Assembly (NCBI RefSeq): GCF_040676615.1
Contig: NZ_JBFAPI010000005.1
Span: 372,001 to 436,000 of the forward strand
From: Asanoa sp040676615
GTDB taxonomy: Bacteria > Actinomycetota > Actinomycetes > Mycobacteriales > Micromonosporaceae
Reading direction: 5' to 3'
Length of the DNA: 64,000 bases
Part shown: positions 18,289 through 26,276 of the stretch, piece after piece
Layout of the letters: every line of letters begins with the position of its first letter
Numbering within the stretch: position 1 is the stretch's first letter
The notes under the pieces: generated by a model
The model's database searches: none
What the model saw: the letters and a program-made list of their open reading frames with translations, nothing else
What the model was told of the DNA's origin: nothing
Translations under genes and position numbers: made by a program

Positions 18289-18642
18289 ATGATTCACCAC
18301 GTGCAGCTGGCCTGCCCCCGCGGCTCCGAGGAGACTTCGCGCGCGTTCTATGCGGGCGTGCTCGGCCTGACCGAGAAACCCAAGCCGCGGGCCCTGGCCG
18401 CCCGCGGCGGCTGCTGGTTCGCCGGCGCGGGCATCGAGCTCCACCTGGGCGTCGAAGACGACTTCCGCCCGGCCCGCAAGGCCCACCCGGGCCTCCTCTG
18501 GCCCGACCTGGACGCCCTGGCGTCCCGACTCGCCGCCGCCGGCCACCCGGTCGTCTGGGGCAACGACGAGCTGCCCGGCCTGCAGCGTTTCCACACCACG
18601 GACCCACACGGCAACCGCCTGGAGTTCCTGGCGCCGGCCTGA
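18289..18642 (+). CDS. VOC-family (glyoxalase-like) protein
   Basis: A 117-residue single-chain VOC protein. It opens MIHHVQLACPRGSEE and closes TTDPHGNRLEFLAP, the paired metal-ligand strands (His near the N-terminus, Glu near the C-terminus) typical of the family. It may be a lyase, a dioxygenase-like enzyme or a resistance binding protein. The function is not assignable further. It is convergent with the acetyltransferase gene, with a hairpin at 18676-18699 between them. Confidence 0.85.
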   Translation: MIHHVQLACPRGSEETSRAFYAGVLGLTEKPKPRALAARGGCWFAGAGIELHLGVEDDFRPARKAHPGLLWPDLDALASRLAAAGHPVVWGNDELPGLQRFHTTDPHGNRLEFLAPA

Positions 18643-18675
18643 CCGAACGCCGCAGCGGTCACGCCGACCGGACGG

Positions 18676-18699
18676 GCCGGCCCCCGTGCGGGGGCCGGC
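18676..18699. terminator. Bidirectional terminator hairpin
   Basis: A perfect 10-bp stem, 18676-18685 with 18690-18699, and a 4-base loop between the convergent VOC and acetyltransferase genes. Confidence 0.75.
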
Positions 18700-18751
18700 G
18701 CGGCCGAGGCGGTGCTCCGCGCTGTCGGCGAAGAGGCGTTCGCCTGGCGTT

Positions 18752-19357
18752 CTAGCGAGGGTCGCGCCACATCGGGTAGAGGGACGGGCCGTCCGGTAGG
18801 TCGATGGTCTCCGGCATCCGCTGGAACCCTAGCCGCTCGTAGAGGGCCGCGTTGCGCAGGCCGCTCGCCTCCAGGTAGGCCGGGCGGCCGGCGGCGTCGA
18901 GGTCGGCCAGCCGGTGCCGGAGGAGGGCGGCGCCGACGCCGGTGCCCTGGTGGTCGGGGTGCACGGCGATGAACGGCAGGTACGCGTGGCTGCGATCGTG
19001 CGGGTGGTTGGCGGTCATCAGGTCGTCGAGCAGCGCCAGTCGCTTGAGGGTCTCGCCGTCGATGCCGGCCTCCAGCGCCGCCGCGTAGCTGCCGTCGTCG
19101 TCGGGTTCCGCCGCGTCGACGTCGACGTCGAGCCAGAGGGCGAGGCCACGGTGGTCGTCGACCGTCTCGGCCCGACCGGTGGCCATCGCCACGTCGACGA
19201 AACCGCCGAAGAAGACCAGGTGCTGGTCCAGGCGCGTGGTCTCGTCGCGGAAGACCCACTCGGAGATCGGGTCGGCCAGGAACGCGGTCGCGATCACCGA
19301 TTTGAGCGCCGGTACGTCGGCGGCGGTGGCGGTGCGTACACGATGGATCGTCGACAC
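18752..19357 (-). CDS. GNAT-family N-acetyltransferase
   Basis: A 201-residue protein. The acetyl-CoA motif A is seen as VHPDHQGTGVGAALLRHRL (R/Q-x-x-G-x-G/A), with YLEASGLRNAALYERLGF as the following helix and strand. The acceptor is unknown. The gene lies downstream of a DHFR-like reductase gene and a LysE-type exporter gene on the same strand, with gaps of 81 and 13 bases, so the three may be cotranscribed. Confidence 0.85.
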   Translation of the reverse strand: MSTIHRVRTATAADVPALKSVIATAFLADPISEWVFRDETTRLDQHLVFFGGFVDVAMATGRAETVDDHRGLALWLDVDVDAAEPDDDGSYAAALEAGIDGETLKRLALLDDLMTANHPHDRSHAYLPFIAVHPDHQGTGVGAALLRHRLADLDAAGRPAYLEASGLRNAALYERLGFQRMPETIDLPDGPSLYPMWRDPR

Positions 19358-19438
19358 AACTGCTCCTGTGGTTGGTGGATCGGTCTCCGGCGGCGAAGGC
19401 TAGTGCGGTCGGCGTGTGGAACGCAAAGATCGGGCGGT

Positions 19439-20011
19439 TCAGCGGCGTACCCGGTAGCGCAGGTGGGTCGCCTCTGGTGTGTCGACGACCCGGACGATGT
19501 CGAGTTCGATCTCGGCCGGCAACTCGTCGAACAGGCGGCGGCCGCGGCCCAACAGCACCGGGATCTGGAGGATGCCCAACTCGTCGAGCACGCCGGCCTC
19601 GAGTGCGCGGCGCGCCGTGTAGCCGCCGTGCACCAGCACGTCGCGGTCGCCGGCGGCGGCCTTCGCCTGTGCCATCGCGCTCGCGATCCCGTCGCTCACG
19701 TAGGTGACCAGCGGCATGTCGGCCACCGACGGGCCGGGCGGGCGGTGGCTGGGCACGAAGATCGGCATGCCGTGGTGGTCGCCGCCCCAGTGGTCGACGA
19801 TCTCGACGGTGCGGCGGCCCGCGACGATGGCGCCGCTCGCGGTGTATTCGGCCAGCAGGCCGGCGGCCGGTTCGTCGGAGCGGAAGCCCTCGCCGTCGTC
19901 GGTGAGCAGCCAGTGGTGCAGGCGGTTGCCGTCGGAGCCGCCGAGGCGGTCGGCCGGGTCGGCGATGAAGCCGTCGAGAGACATCGACATGAAGAGCACG
20001 GACGCGGACAT
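19439..20011 (-). CDS. Dihydrofolate reductase-like (RibD C-terminal family) reductase
   Basis: A 190-residue protein starting at ATG 20011. It has MSMSLDGFIADP, then GAIVAGRRTVEIVDHWGG and DVLVHGGYTARRALEAGVLD, the pattern of the YwjB/RibD_C group. These are NADPH-dependent reductases of uncertain substrate, distinct from true folate DHFR. It starts 13 bases after the stop of the LysE-type exporter gene, so it is probably in its operon. Confidence 0.85.
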   Translation of the reverse strand: MSASVLFMSMSLDGFIADPADRLGGSDGNRLHHWLLTDDGEGFRSDEPAAGLLAEYTASGAIVAGRRTVEIVDHWGGDHHGMPIFVPSHRPPGPSVADMPLVTYVSDGIASAMAQAKAAAGDRDVLVHGGYTARRALEAGVLDELGILQIPVLLGRGRRLFDELPAEIELDIVRVVDTPEATHLRYRVRR

Positions 20012-20024
20012 GCCATCCTCCGGA

Positions 20025-20645
20025 TCAGTGGGTCGCGGTGACCAGACGTACGGCGAACGCCACCAGCAGGACGCCGGTGACGCGTTCGATGCCGGCCTTG
20101 ACCCGCGGCCGGCGCAGGAACCGGCCCAGGCCGTTGACCGCGGTGACATACAGACCGAACCAGGCCAGGTAGAGCAACGCGAAAACCCCCGACAGCAGCA
20201 GTGCGTGCAGCCTCGTGGCGGTGGCACTGTCGGCGGTGGACAGGAACTGCGGCAGGAATGTCACGAAGAACAGTGCCACCTTAGGGTTGAGCGCGTTGCT
20301 CAGAAAACCCTGCCGGACGGCGGTCAGCGGGCGCAGCCGTACCCCCTCGGTCCTGGTCTCCGCGGGTGCGGACCGGGCCGCGGCGCGCAAGGTCTGCAGG
20401 CCCACCCACAGCAGGTAGGCCGCGCCGACGATCTTCAGCACCGTGAACGCGGTCGCCGAGGCGAGCAGCAGGGCCGACAGGCCGACGGCCGCGGCGGTGG
20501 CGTGCACGGCCAGGCCGAGAACGCCACCGGCCATCGTCAGCAGCCCCGCCACCCGGCCGCCGACCAGCGTGCTGCGGGTCATCAGGGCCTGGTCCGGACC
20601 GGGAATCATGATGAGTACGAGCGCCGCCAGCGCGAACGTTTCCAT
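20025..20645 (-). CDS. LysE/RhtB-family amino-acid exporter
   Basis: A 206-residue membrane protein with about six helices. It starts METFALAALVLIMIPGPDQA, the typical LysE opening with the PGP motif in helix 1, and contains GFLSNALNPKVALFFVTFLPQF, the second family signature. A start nine codons upstream (ATG 20672) is also possible. It exports an amino acid or a related compound. The LysR gene is transcribed divergently, the standard LysG-LysE or ArgP-ArgO arrangement, so the regulator probably controls it. Confidence 0.9.
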   Translation of the reverse strand: METFALAALVLIMIPGPDQALMTRSTLVGGRVAGLLTMAGGVLGLAVHATAAAVGLSALLLASATAFTVLKIVGAAYLLWVGLQTLRAAARSAPAETRTEGVRLRPLTAVRQGFLSNALNPKVALFFVTFLPQFLSTADSATATRLHALLLSGVFALLYLAWFGLYVTAVNGLGRFLRRPRVKAGIERVTGVLLVAFAVRLVTATH

Positions 20646-20711
20646 GTGGACAGCGTGCGGCCTAGCATTCATCAGGTCTAATGCCGAATCTCGCGGCAAC
20701 CTATCGACGGA

Positions 20712-21728
20712 GTGAATGTGTTGGACCTGGTCCGCCTGCGCGTGCTCGCCGCCGTCGCCCGCACCGGCTCGGTCACCGCGGCGGCGAAGGAACTGCACTA
20801 CTCGCAGCCTTCGGTCAGCCATCACCTCGCCAAGCTGGAGGCGGAGACCGGCGCCCGGCTGCTGCAACGCGTCGGCCGCGGCATCCGGCTCACCCCGACC
20901 GGCGAACTGCTGGCCGAGCGCGCGGCGGAGATCATCGGCCGGGTCGACTCGGCCGCGGCGGAGCTGTCGACCCACGTCGGCCTCGACGCCGGCCGGGTCC
21001 GGCTCGCCGGCTTCTCCTCCGTCCTGAGCACGCTGCTACCGCCCGCCGCCGCGGCGCTGGCGACGTCACACCCGGGGCTCGAGCTCACCCTGACCGACAC
21101 GCACCCGCCGGAGGCGCTGCGGCTGCTGCGGGCCGGCAAGGTCGACGTCGCGGTGGTCTTCCGCTACGCCGGGTCGGCGCCGGAGGACGAGGGCATCCGC
21201 CTGCTGCACCTGCTCGACGACCCGACCTACCTGCTCAGCCCGACCGACGCCACCGGTCGTCAGCCTCGCCGCCCGGCACGTCATCACCCTCGAAGCGCAC
21301 CCGCCGACGCCGACGGCAACGCCACCGCCGACGGCAACGCCGACGCCGACGGCAACGCCGACGCCGACGCCGACGGCAACGGCACCGCCGACGCCGACGG
21401 TGATGCCCTGGCGGCCCACCGCGACGCCCGCTGGGTCGCCGGCTGCGAGCGCTGCCGCGGCCACCTGGTCGACCTCTGCGCCCGCGCCGGTTTCACCCCG
21501 CGCATCGCCTACAGCACCGACGACATGGTGGCGATGCAGGCGATGGTCAGCGCGGGCATGGCCGTTACCACGATGCCCGGCCTCGCCCTGCGCGCACACC
21601 GCGCCCCCGGCATCCACGCCACCGAAATCCCGGGATCAACACGCCAGATGTACGCGGCGACCTACGGCGAGCCACCCGACCCGCCGGCCACCACCGCCCT
21701 CCTGCACGCCCTGCGCCGGGCCGCCTGA
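20712..21728 (+). CDS. LysR-family regulator carrying a repeat expansion in its effector domain
   Basis: A 338-residue protein from GTG 20712 (an in-frame TTG lies two codons later). Residues 1-65 are the LysR winged helix (GSVTAAAKELHYSQPSVSHH). The effector domain follows. At about residues 183-235 the expected strand is replaced by a low-complexity segment built of ADADGN/ATADGN units, encoded by a GCCGAC-rich tandem repeat at 21296-21406. After it normal family sequence resumes at LAAHRDARWVAGCERCRGHL. Family members usually run straight from the YLLSPTD stretch into LAAHRDARW. The insertion keeps the frame. Whether the protein still folds is unclear. It is divergent from the LysE-type exporter gene. 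Confidence 0.82.
   Translation: MNVLDLVRLRVLAAVARTGSVTAAAKELHYSQPSVSHHLAKLEAETGARLLQRVGRGIRLTPTGELLAERAAEIIGRVDSAAAELSTHVGLDAGRVRLAGFSSVLSTLLPPAAAALATSHPGLELTLTDTHPPEALRLLRAGKVDVAVVFRYAGSAPEDEGIRLLHLLDDPTYLLSPTDATGRQPRRPARHHPRSAPADADGNATADGNADADGNADADADGNGTADADGDALAAHRDARWVAGCERCRGHLVDLCARAGFTPRIAYSTDDMVAMQAMVSAGMAVTTMPGLALRAHRAPGIHATEIPGSTRQMYAATYGEPPDPPATTALLHALRRAA
21296..21406. repeat. GCCGAC-type minisatellite inside the LysR gene
   Basis: A run of imperfect 6-base and 12-18-base units (GCCGACGCCGACGGCAAC and shorter variants) about 110 bases long. It encodes the alanine/aspartate/glycine/asparagine stretch in the LysR effector domain. It looks like a local slippage expansion. Confidence 0.85.
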
Positions 21729-21750
21729 CCCGCGCCGGTGGGGCTCCCGG

Positions 21751-22149
21751 TCATTCGTAGAGGCAGAACGGGTGGCCGTCGGGGTCGAGCAGCACCCGCA
21801 CGTCGTCCTGCGGCTGGAACTCGGCCAGCACCGCACCCAGCTCGACCGCGTGCGCCACGGCCGCGGCCAGGTCGTCGACCTCGAAGTCGAGGTGCAGCAT
21901 CTGCTGCTGCCGCCCGTCGGCGGGCGGCCAGACCGGGCGGACGTATTCGGCCGAGGTCTGGAACGAGATGTAGGCGACGCCGTCGGGCGGCAGGATCGCC
22001 AGCCCCTCCGGGCCGAGCTCCCAGCCCAGCAACGTCGCGTAGAAGCCGGCCAGGGCCGGCGCGTCGGTGCTGTCGACCACCACGCCCCAATAGTCGCCGC
22101 GCGCCTCGCGCGGTGTCGAGCCGTCGTCCTGATTGCGGCCACGCATCAT
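21751..22149 (-). CDS. VOC-family protein
   Basis: A 132-residue glyoxalase-like protein from the doubled ATG at 22144-22149. It has GVVVDSTDAPALAGFYATLL at the start, MLHLDFEVDDLAAAVAHA in the middle and LLDPDGHPFCLYE at the end, the repeated VOC motif with His and Glu metal positions. No substrate can be assigned. It ends 22 bases from the convergent LysR gene. Confidence 0.85.
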   Translation of the reverse strand: MMRGRNQDDGSTPREARGDYWGVVVDSTDAPALAGFYATLLGWELGPEGLAILPPDGVAYISFQTSAEYVRPVWPPADGRQQQMLHLDFEVDDLAAAVAHAVELGAVLAEFQPQDDVRVLLDPDGHPFCLYE

Positions 22150-22273
22150 GGGCGACACCCTAGGGCGCCCCTCCGACAAGGTTCGCGCGATCCGGATAGC
22201 CCCGGCGTGAACTGGATCGACGCATGGCGATCATCGGCCTACAGTCCGTCCGATCTGGGGGAGGGGCACAACC

Positions 22274-22540
22274 ATGCAGGACCTCGAAGGTGACATGTTG
22301 CGGGCGGTCGCGGCCCTCAGCCGGGCGGTCGATTTCCTGCACGACTACGACAAGCTCCAGGCCACGCTGCGGATCGAGCGCAGCGGCGGGCACCCGTCGG
22401 CGCTGACCGTCTACGCCGAAGACGGCCTGGCGGCCGCGCATCGCGTCCTCGACGGCCTCAGGTCGCCCAACGGGCGCTCCGCACCGCGCATCCCGGCCCA
22501 GCGCATCCCCGACGACCGCCACGGCGACCCCGGGGAGTGA
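22274..22540 (+). CDS. Small conserved-looking protein of unknown function
   Basis: An 88-residue protein with GGGGGAGG about 10 bases before the ATG. The first 65 residues look like a compact helical and strand domain (LRAVAALSRAVDFLHDYDKL). The tail is arginine/proline-rich and probably disordered. I do not recognise the family. It ends one base before the convergent AraC-type regulator gene stops. Confidence 0.6.
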   Translation: MQDLEGDMLRAVAALSRAVDFLHDYDKLQATLRIERSGGHPSALTVYAEDGLAAAHRVLDGLRSPNGRSAPRIPAQRIPDDRHGDPGE

Positions 22541-22541
22541 G

Positions 22542-23543
22542 TCACCGCCCGCGCAGTGTCGCCGACGGCGACTCTCCATAGCGGGCCCGGTAGGACGCCG
22601 CGAACCGGCCCAGGTGGCCGAAGCCCCACGCGTGCGCGATCGCGGCCACCGTGTCGCGGCCGGGCACCGGGTGCCGCAGTTCGTCGCGGGCATAGCCCAT
22701 CCGCACCTGCTGCAGGTAGGTCATCGGTGACACGCCGACGTGCCGGCGGAACCCCTCCTGCAGCGACCGGGCCGAGACACCGGCGATCCGGCCCAGTTCG
22801 GCGGTGGTGAACGGGTGGGTCGGGTCGGCCTCCATCACCTGGATCGCCCGGCGCACCGTGCGCGGCCGCACCGGCGCCACGTGCGCGGTCAGCGCGTCGG
22901 CGAACTGGTGGTCGACGGCGTAGAGCAGGCCGCCGATCAGGCCCTGCGAGTAGCGCGCGGCGATCAGCGGCTGCAGCAGCGCGCTGTGTGGGTTGCCGCT
23001 CTCCGACCGGAGCAGATTGATCATCCGGGTCCAGGTCAGACCGGGACCCCGGGTGGTGTCGAAGCTGGCGCCGAACCGGACGGGCCCGTGGACCGGGTGG
23101 CCGAGCAGCGCCGCGAGTTCCGTCTCCAGCGCCGTGCGGTCGAGGCGGATGCTGAGACTGCGGCAGTCGGCGGCCCACCGCCCCGCGTGCGCGCCGGCGC
23201 CGGGCCGGTAGACCGCCGCACGGCGCGGGCTGGCGACCGTGACGGCGCCGCGGTGCTCGCTGCCGATGGCGCCGGCGATCGGCAGGTTGACGTGGTAGGC
23301 GTCGAGGACGTCGGCGCCGATCGACACGTCGGCGCCAAAGCTGATGTCGCCCATCGTGACCGGGCCGAGCCGCACGATCTCGGCCTCGAACGCCAGCGGC
23401 CGGCTTCGGTCCAGCAGGTCGAGGTCGACCTCGTAGAAGAACTCGGCGCACAGCGCACGGGTCTGGTCGAGGTCGGTGAGGCGGAAGGAGTGCGCTTCGG
23501 GCGGGGGTGGACCCACACGCTCGGTGTCCTCCCGGTGACGCAT
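22542..23543 (-). CDS. AraC-family transcriptional regulator
   Basis: A 333-residue protein. The N-terminal 200 residues fit the AraC-binding-like domain (GAVTVASPRRAAVYRPGAG). The C-terminal 100 residues contain the two helix-turn-helix units (FTTAELGRIAGVSARSLQEG and TVAAIAHAWGFGHLGRFAAS) and end YGESPSATL as usual. This is the subgroup often found near aromatic-degradation genes, but no such target is adjacent. The ATG at 23543 is the first that retains the whole N-terminal domain. Confidence 0.88.
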   Translation of the reverse strand: MRHREDTERVGPPPPEAHSFRLTDLDQTRALCAEFFYEVDLDLLDRSRPLAFEAEIVRLGPVTMGDISFGADVSIGADVLDAYHVNLPIAGAIGSEHRGAVTVASPRRAAVYRPGAGAHAGRWAADCRSLSIRLDRTALETELAALLGHPVHGPVRFGASFDTTRGPGLTWTRMINLLRSESGNPHSALLQPLIAARYSQGLIGGLLYAVDHQFADALTAHVAPVRPRTVRRAIQVMEADPTHPFTTAELGRIAGVSARSLQEGFRRHVGVSPMTYLQQVRMGYARDELRHPVPGRDTVAAIAHAWGFGHLGRFAASYRARYGESPSATLRGR

Positions 23544-23638
23544 GACAACGAGCATCGCCCGCCCGCCGTCGCACGTCAATCGGGCGCAAAGCGGGGTTGC
23601 CGGTCGAGCTGTTCGGCAACCCCGCGCGCTGTTTCGGA

Positions 23639-24073
23639 CTAGCTGTCGAGCGTCGACTTGGGCCGGTCGGCCTCGACGAACTCGATCTCGTCGACCCGCC
23701 CGTTGTCGGCCTGGTCGCCCATCCGGGCGATGGCGGCGCGAGAAGCCGAGCCGGCCGCCCACCCGATCGCCGCGCCGATCGCCGCGGCGGCGATCACCAC
23801 GGTCCACGGCATCGGCATCCGGCGCCCGGCGAGGGCGTCGTAGGCGAGGCTCGCCCGGCGGCGCGCCTCGTCGGTGGCGCCGCCCACGACGCTCGCCGCG
23901 CCACCGACCGCACCGACCGCGCCGCTCACGGCGCTGCCGGCGTCGCTGGCCAACCCGGCCAGCCCGGAGGTGCGCGACCGCGCCGAGTCGACGAACGTGC
24001 GCAGGTGGTCCCACGCGTCGTCGGTGATCCGCTCGGTTCTGCTCCGGCGGTCCATGAGGTTGGTTCCGAACAT
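23639..24073 (-). CDS. Small single-pass membrane protein, function unknown
   Basis: A 144-residue protein. The ATG at 24073 is preceded by AGGAGG about 7 bases upstream. The N-terminal half is an amphipathic glycine/alanine/serine-rich helix (SAVSGAVGAVGGAASVVGGA). One transmembrane segment lies at about 90-108 (WTVVIAAAAIGAAIGWAAG), followed by an acidic cytoplasmic tail. It resembles small actinobacterial stress-type membrane proteins, but I cannot assign a role. Confidence 0.7.
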   Translation of the reverse strand: MFGTNLMDRRSRTERITDDAWDHLRTFVDSARSRTSGLAGLASDAGSAVSGAVGAVGGAASVVGGATDEARRRASLAYDALAGRRMPMPWTVVIAAAAIGAAIGWAAGSASRAAIARMGDQADNGRVDEIEFVEADRPKSTLDS

Positions 24074-24511
24074 CCTGCTACCTCCTCGGTCGCCGAACCT
24101 GCCACTTCGGACTCGCGTCCGCTCGCGAGCGAGCGCTGTCCGGCGTGTGGGAGAGTGCCCGCCGGCCGGCAGGCGCAAACCACAGATCGTCACGGTAACG
24201 CGACGCGGGTCTGGGCGGTGCCGACTGTGGACAGTCCGCATCGCCTCACCCACTGTGATGGTCGACACGTGCGGTAGGCTGACCGCGGCCGGAATTCGGC
24301 ACGGGTGACCCGTTGGTCGGGTCGACACGAGTCGAAGGTCACATATTCACAGTTTGACCGGCTATGCCGGTTTCGGAACACGAGAAAGGGGAAAGTACGC
24401 GGCGGCAAGACTGGCGACCATGTGAAGCATGCGAATACGCTCGGTCGCGGTCCGCGTACTGTCGAAAGGTCCCCTGGATGCGGACCGAGGTTCGAGCTCG
24501 GAGGTAGTTGC
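24074..24511. other. Long divergent regulatory region
   Basis: About 440 bases without a gene between divergent genes. It contains a perfect palindrome GCTCGCGAGC at 24121-24130 and AT-richer blocks around 24335-24420 that could hold the promoter of the STAS gene. GGAGG at 24500-24504 is the STAS ribosome-binding site. Nothing else is assignable. Confidence 0.4.
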
Positions 24512-24865
24512 GTGAGTCTGTCGATCGTGACAACTCGACGTGCCAACGGAGTCCTCGAAATCGCCCCCCGTGGTGAGATCGATGTCGACTCCGCCCACGA
24601 GGTCAAAGAGGCCATCGCTGCGGCGCTGACCGATGACCGCCCCACCCGGATTGAGCTCAACCTGCGCCTGGTGAGCTTCATCGACTCCGTCGGCATCAGC
24701 GCGATGGTCGCGGGTTTCCAGACCGCTGAGGTCAGCGGGATCAAACTCGTCGTCACCGAGCCCAGCCGCTTCGTCCACCGCCAGCTCTGGGTCACCGGCC
24801 TGCTCGGCCTCTTCGGCGCGCCCGAGCCCTACCTCGGCGATCTCAACACCCCGGCCGGCGCCTAG
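24512..24865 (+). CDS. STAS-domain anti-anti-sigma factor
   Basis: A 117-residue single STAS domain. The GTG start is set by GGAGG 7 bases upstream. The family pattern is visible: EIAPRGEIDVDSAHEVKEAI, then SFIDSVGISAM, in which the serine of D-S-x-G is the usual phosphorylation target of an anti-sigma kinase. It should release a sigma factor by binding its anti-sigma partner when unphosphorylated. No sigma factor or anti-sigma kinase is encoded nearby, so the partner lies elsewhere. Confidence 0.9.
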   Translation: MSLSIVTTRRANGVLEIAPRGEIDVDSAHEVKEAIAAALTDDRPTRIELNLRLVSFIDSVGISAMVAGFQTAEVSGIKLVVTEPSRFVHRQLWVTGLLGLFGAPEPYLGDLNTPAGA

Positions 24866-24945
24866 GTGTACTGGCCTTAAAACCGCCTAAAGCCCACCCC
24901 GGCCCTCTTGTCCGCGGCCACATCGATCCGGAAGAGTGCCGGGTC

Positions 24946-25770
24946 GTGGCGTGGTTGCGGATGGGCACGACGTTCCTGCGGCGCTACGTCCTGCTCGGCC
25001 CGATCGCGCGTGGTGGGGTGTCGACCGTCTACCACGGTTTCGACAGCCACTCCGCCCGCCCGCTGGCCGTGAAGGTCATCACGCCGGCGCACCCCGACGC
25101 CGCCGGCCGGGAGGCGGCGATCACCGAACGGCTGCGCCATCCCAGCGTCCCGCGGGTCTACGACCACGGCGCCGCGCCGCTGCCCGACGGCTCGGTCGCG
25201 CCCTACGTCGTGCTCGAGTTGCTCGACGGCGTCGCCCTGGCCGGCCGGCTGGTCGGCGGCCCGCTGCCGTGGCCCGAAGCGGTCCGGATCGCCGCCACGC
25301 TCGCCGACGTGCTCGCCGTGGCCCACCGCCGCGGCTTCGTGCACCGCGACGTGTCGGCCCGCAACGTGATGCTGACCCGGGCCGGCGCCAAGATGATCGA
25401 CTTCGGGCTGGCCGGCCCGTCCGGCGCGCCCGGCCTGCCCGCCGACGACGTGTTCGCCCTCGGCGTCCTGTTGCACCGGATGCTGACCGGCCCCGGGCCC
25501 GGCGAGGACCGCCGGCGCACCGCGCCGGCCCCCGTGCTGACCGGCCCCGGGCCCGGCGAGGACCGCCGGCGCACCGCGCCGGCCCCCGTGCTGTCCGTCC
25601 CTGGCCTGCCGCGGGCGGTCGCCGAGTTGTGCCGGGCCAGCATGACCCGCACGCCGGCCGACCGCCCGTGCAGCGCCGACGTCGCCATCGGCCTCTGGTC
25701 GTCGGTCATGCCGGCCAGCGCTCCCGCACCGCGCGCCCTGCCGGCGCCGGCACTCCACCACCTCAACTAG
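24946..25770 (+). CDS. Small, degenerate protein-kinase-like protein
   Basis: A 274-residue kinase-fold protein with a GTG start (24951 and 24961 are alternatives). A glycine loop GPIARGGVSTVYHG lacks the first canonical glycine. LAVKVI has the ATP lysine, HRDVSARN the catalytic aspartate, and KMIDFGLA the DFG. The catalytic loop has SAR where Ser/Thr kinases have K-P-E, and the activation segment is almost absent: DFG is followed about 12 residues later by PADDVFALG, with no APE motif. A perfect 54-bp tandem duplication (25483-25590) adds 18 residues in the C-lobe. It may have weak or no activity. There is no transmembrane helix. Confidence 0.75.
   Translation: MAWLRMGTTFLRRYVLLGPIARGGVSTVYHGFDSHSARPLAVKVITPAHPDAAGREAAITERLRHPSVPRVYDHGAAPLPDGSVAPYVVLELLDGVALAGRLVGGPLPWPEAVRIAATLADVLAVAHRRGFVHRDVSARNVMLTRAGAKMIDFGLAGPSGAPGLPADDVFALGVLLHRMLTGPGPGEDRRRTAPAPVLTGPGPGEDRRRTAPAPVLSVPGLPRAVAELCRASMTRTPADRPCSADVAIGLWSSVMPASAPAPRALPAPALHHLN
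25483..25590 (+). repeat. Perfect 54-bp tandem duplication in the kinase-like gene
   Basis: The 54 bases at 25483-25536 are repeated exactly at 25537-25590. They encode two copies of an 18-residue segment beginning LTGPGPGEDRRRTAP. The frame is preserved, and identity suggests a recent event. Confidence 0.95.
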
Positions 25771-25779
25771 GGACGATCG

Positions 25780-26223
25780 TTGGCGAAAACCGGCACCTTC
25801 ACCTATTCGCTGCGGCCGAAATGCCGCGCCGCCGACGCGGTCGCACTGCTGTCCGACTTCAGCCGGCACGCCGAGGTGCACCCGCTGATCGTCAAGGTCA
25901 CCGAGGTGCCACCGGTCCGCGGCGCCGTGCGCAGCTTCGTGATCAACGACCGGTTGACGATCGGCCCGGTCGGCTTCACCACGAGCTACACGGCCGACGT
26001 CATGACGGTGACCGACGACGAGGTGGTCACCGTCGCGCGCCAGCGACCCGGCACCACGCTGCACAACCACACCCGGCTCTTCCCCGAGCCCGACGGCACC
26101 GTGCGGATCGAGGTGACGATCACGCTGACCGCGCCGACCCTGCTCTTCGGGTACGCGTTCAAACAGGCCCGCACGGCACACCACGCGCTCGCCGAGCGGC
26201 TCCAGAACGTGCTGGAAAGCTGA
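25780..26223 (+). CDS. SRPBCC-family (START/polyketide cyclase-like) protein
   Basis: A 147-residue protein with a TTG start 9 bases after the kinase-like gene. The pattern fits the helix-grip ligand-binding fold: FTYSLRPKCRAADAVALLSDFSRHAEVHP at the start, a beta-rich middle, and a long C-terminal helix (KQARTAHHALAERLQNVL). Members bind hydrophobic ligands. The function here is unknown. An intrinsic terminator follows directly. Confidence 0.75.
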   Translation: MAKTGTFTYSLRPKCRAADAVALLSDFSRHAEVHPLIVKVTEVPPVRGAVRSFVINDRLTIGPVGFTTSYTADVMTVTDDEVVTVARQRPGTTLHNHTRLFPEPDGTVRIEVTITLTAPTLLFGYAFKQARTAHHALAERLQNVLES

Positions 26224-26268
26224 GCACATCCGGGGGTACGCGCACGGCGTACCCCCGGATGCTCTTTT
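26222..26268. terminator. Intrinsic terminator between convergent genes
   Basis: A 14-bp perfect stem (26228-26241 with 26247-26260), extended by GAGC/GCTC outside a 2-base bulge, with a 5-base loop and TTTT at 26265-26268. It can serve both the SRPBCC gene and the convergent coiled-coil gene. Confidence 0.88.
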
Positions 26269-26276
26269 CGGGACCC

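Noticed and set aside
20712..21728. Frameshift in the LysR gene
   Set aside because: The frame is maintained through the repeat and family sequence resumes in the same frame, so it is treated as an intact gene with an expansion.
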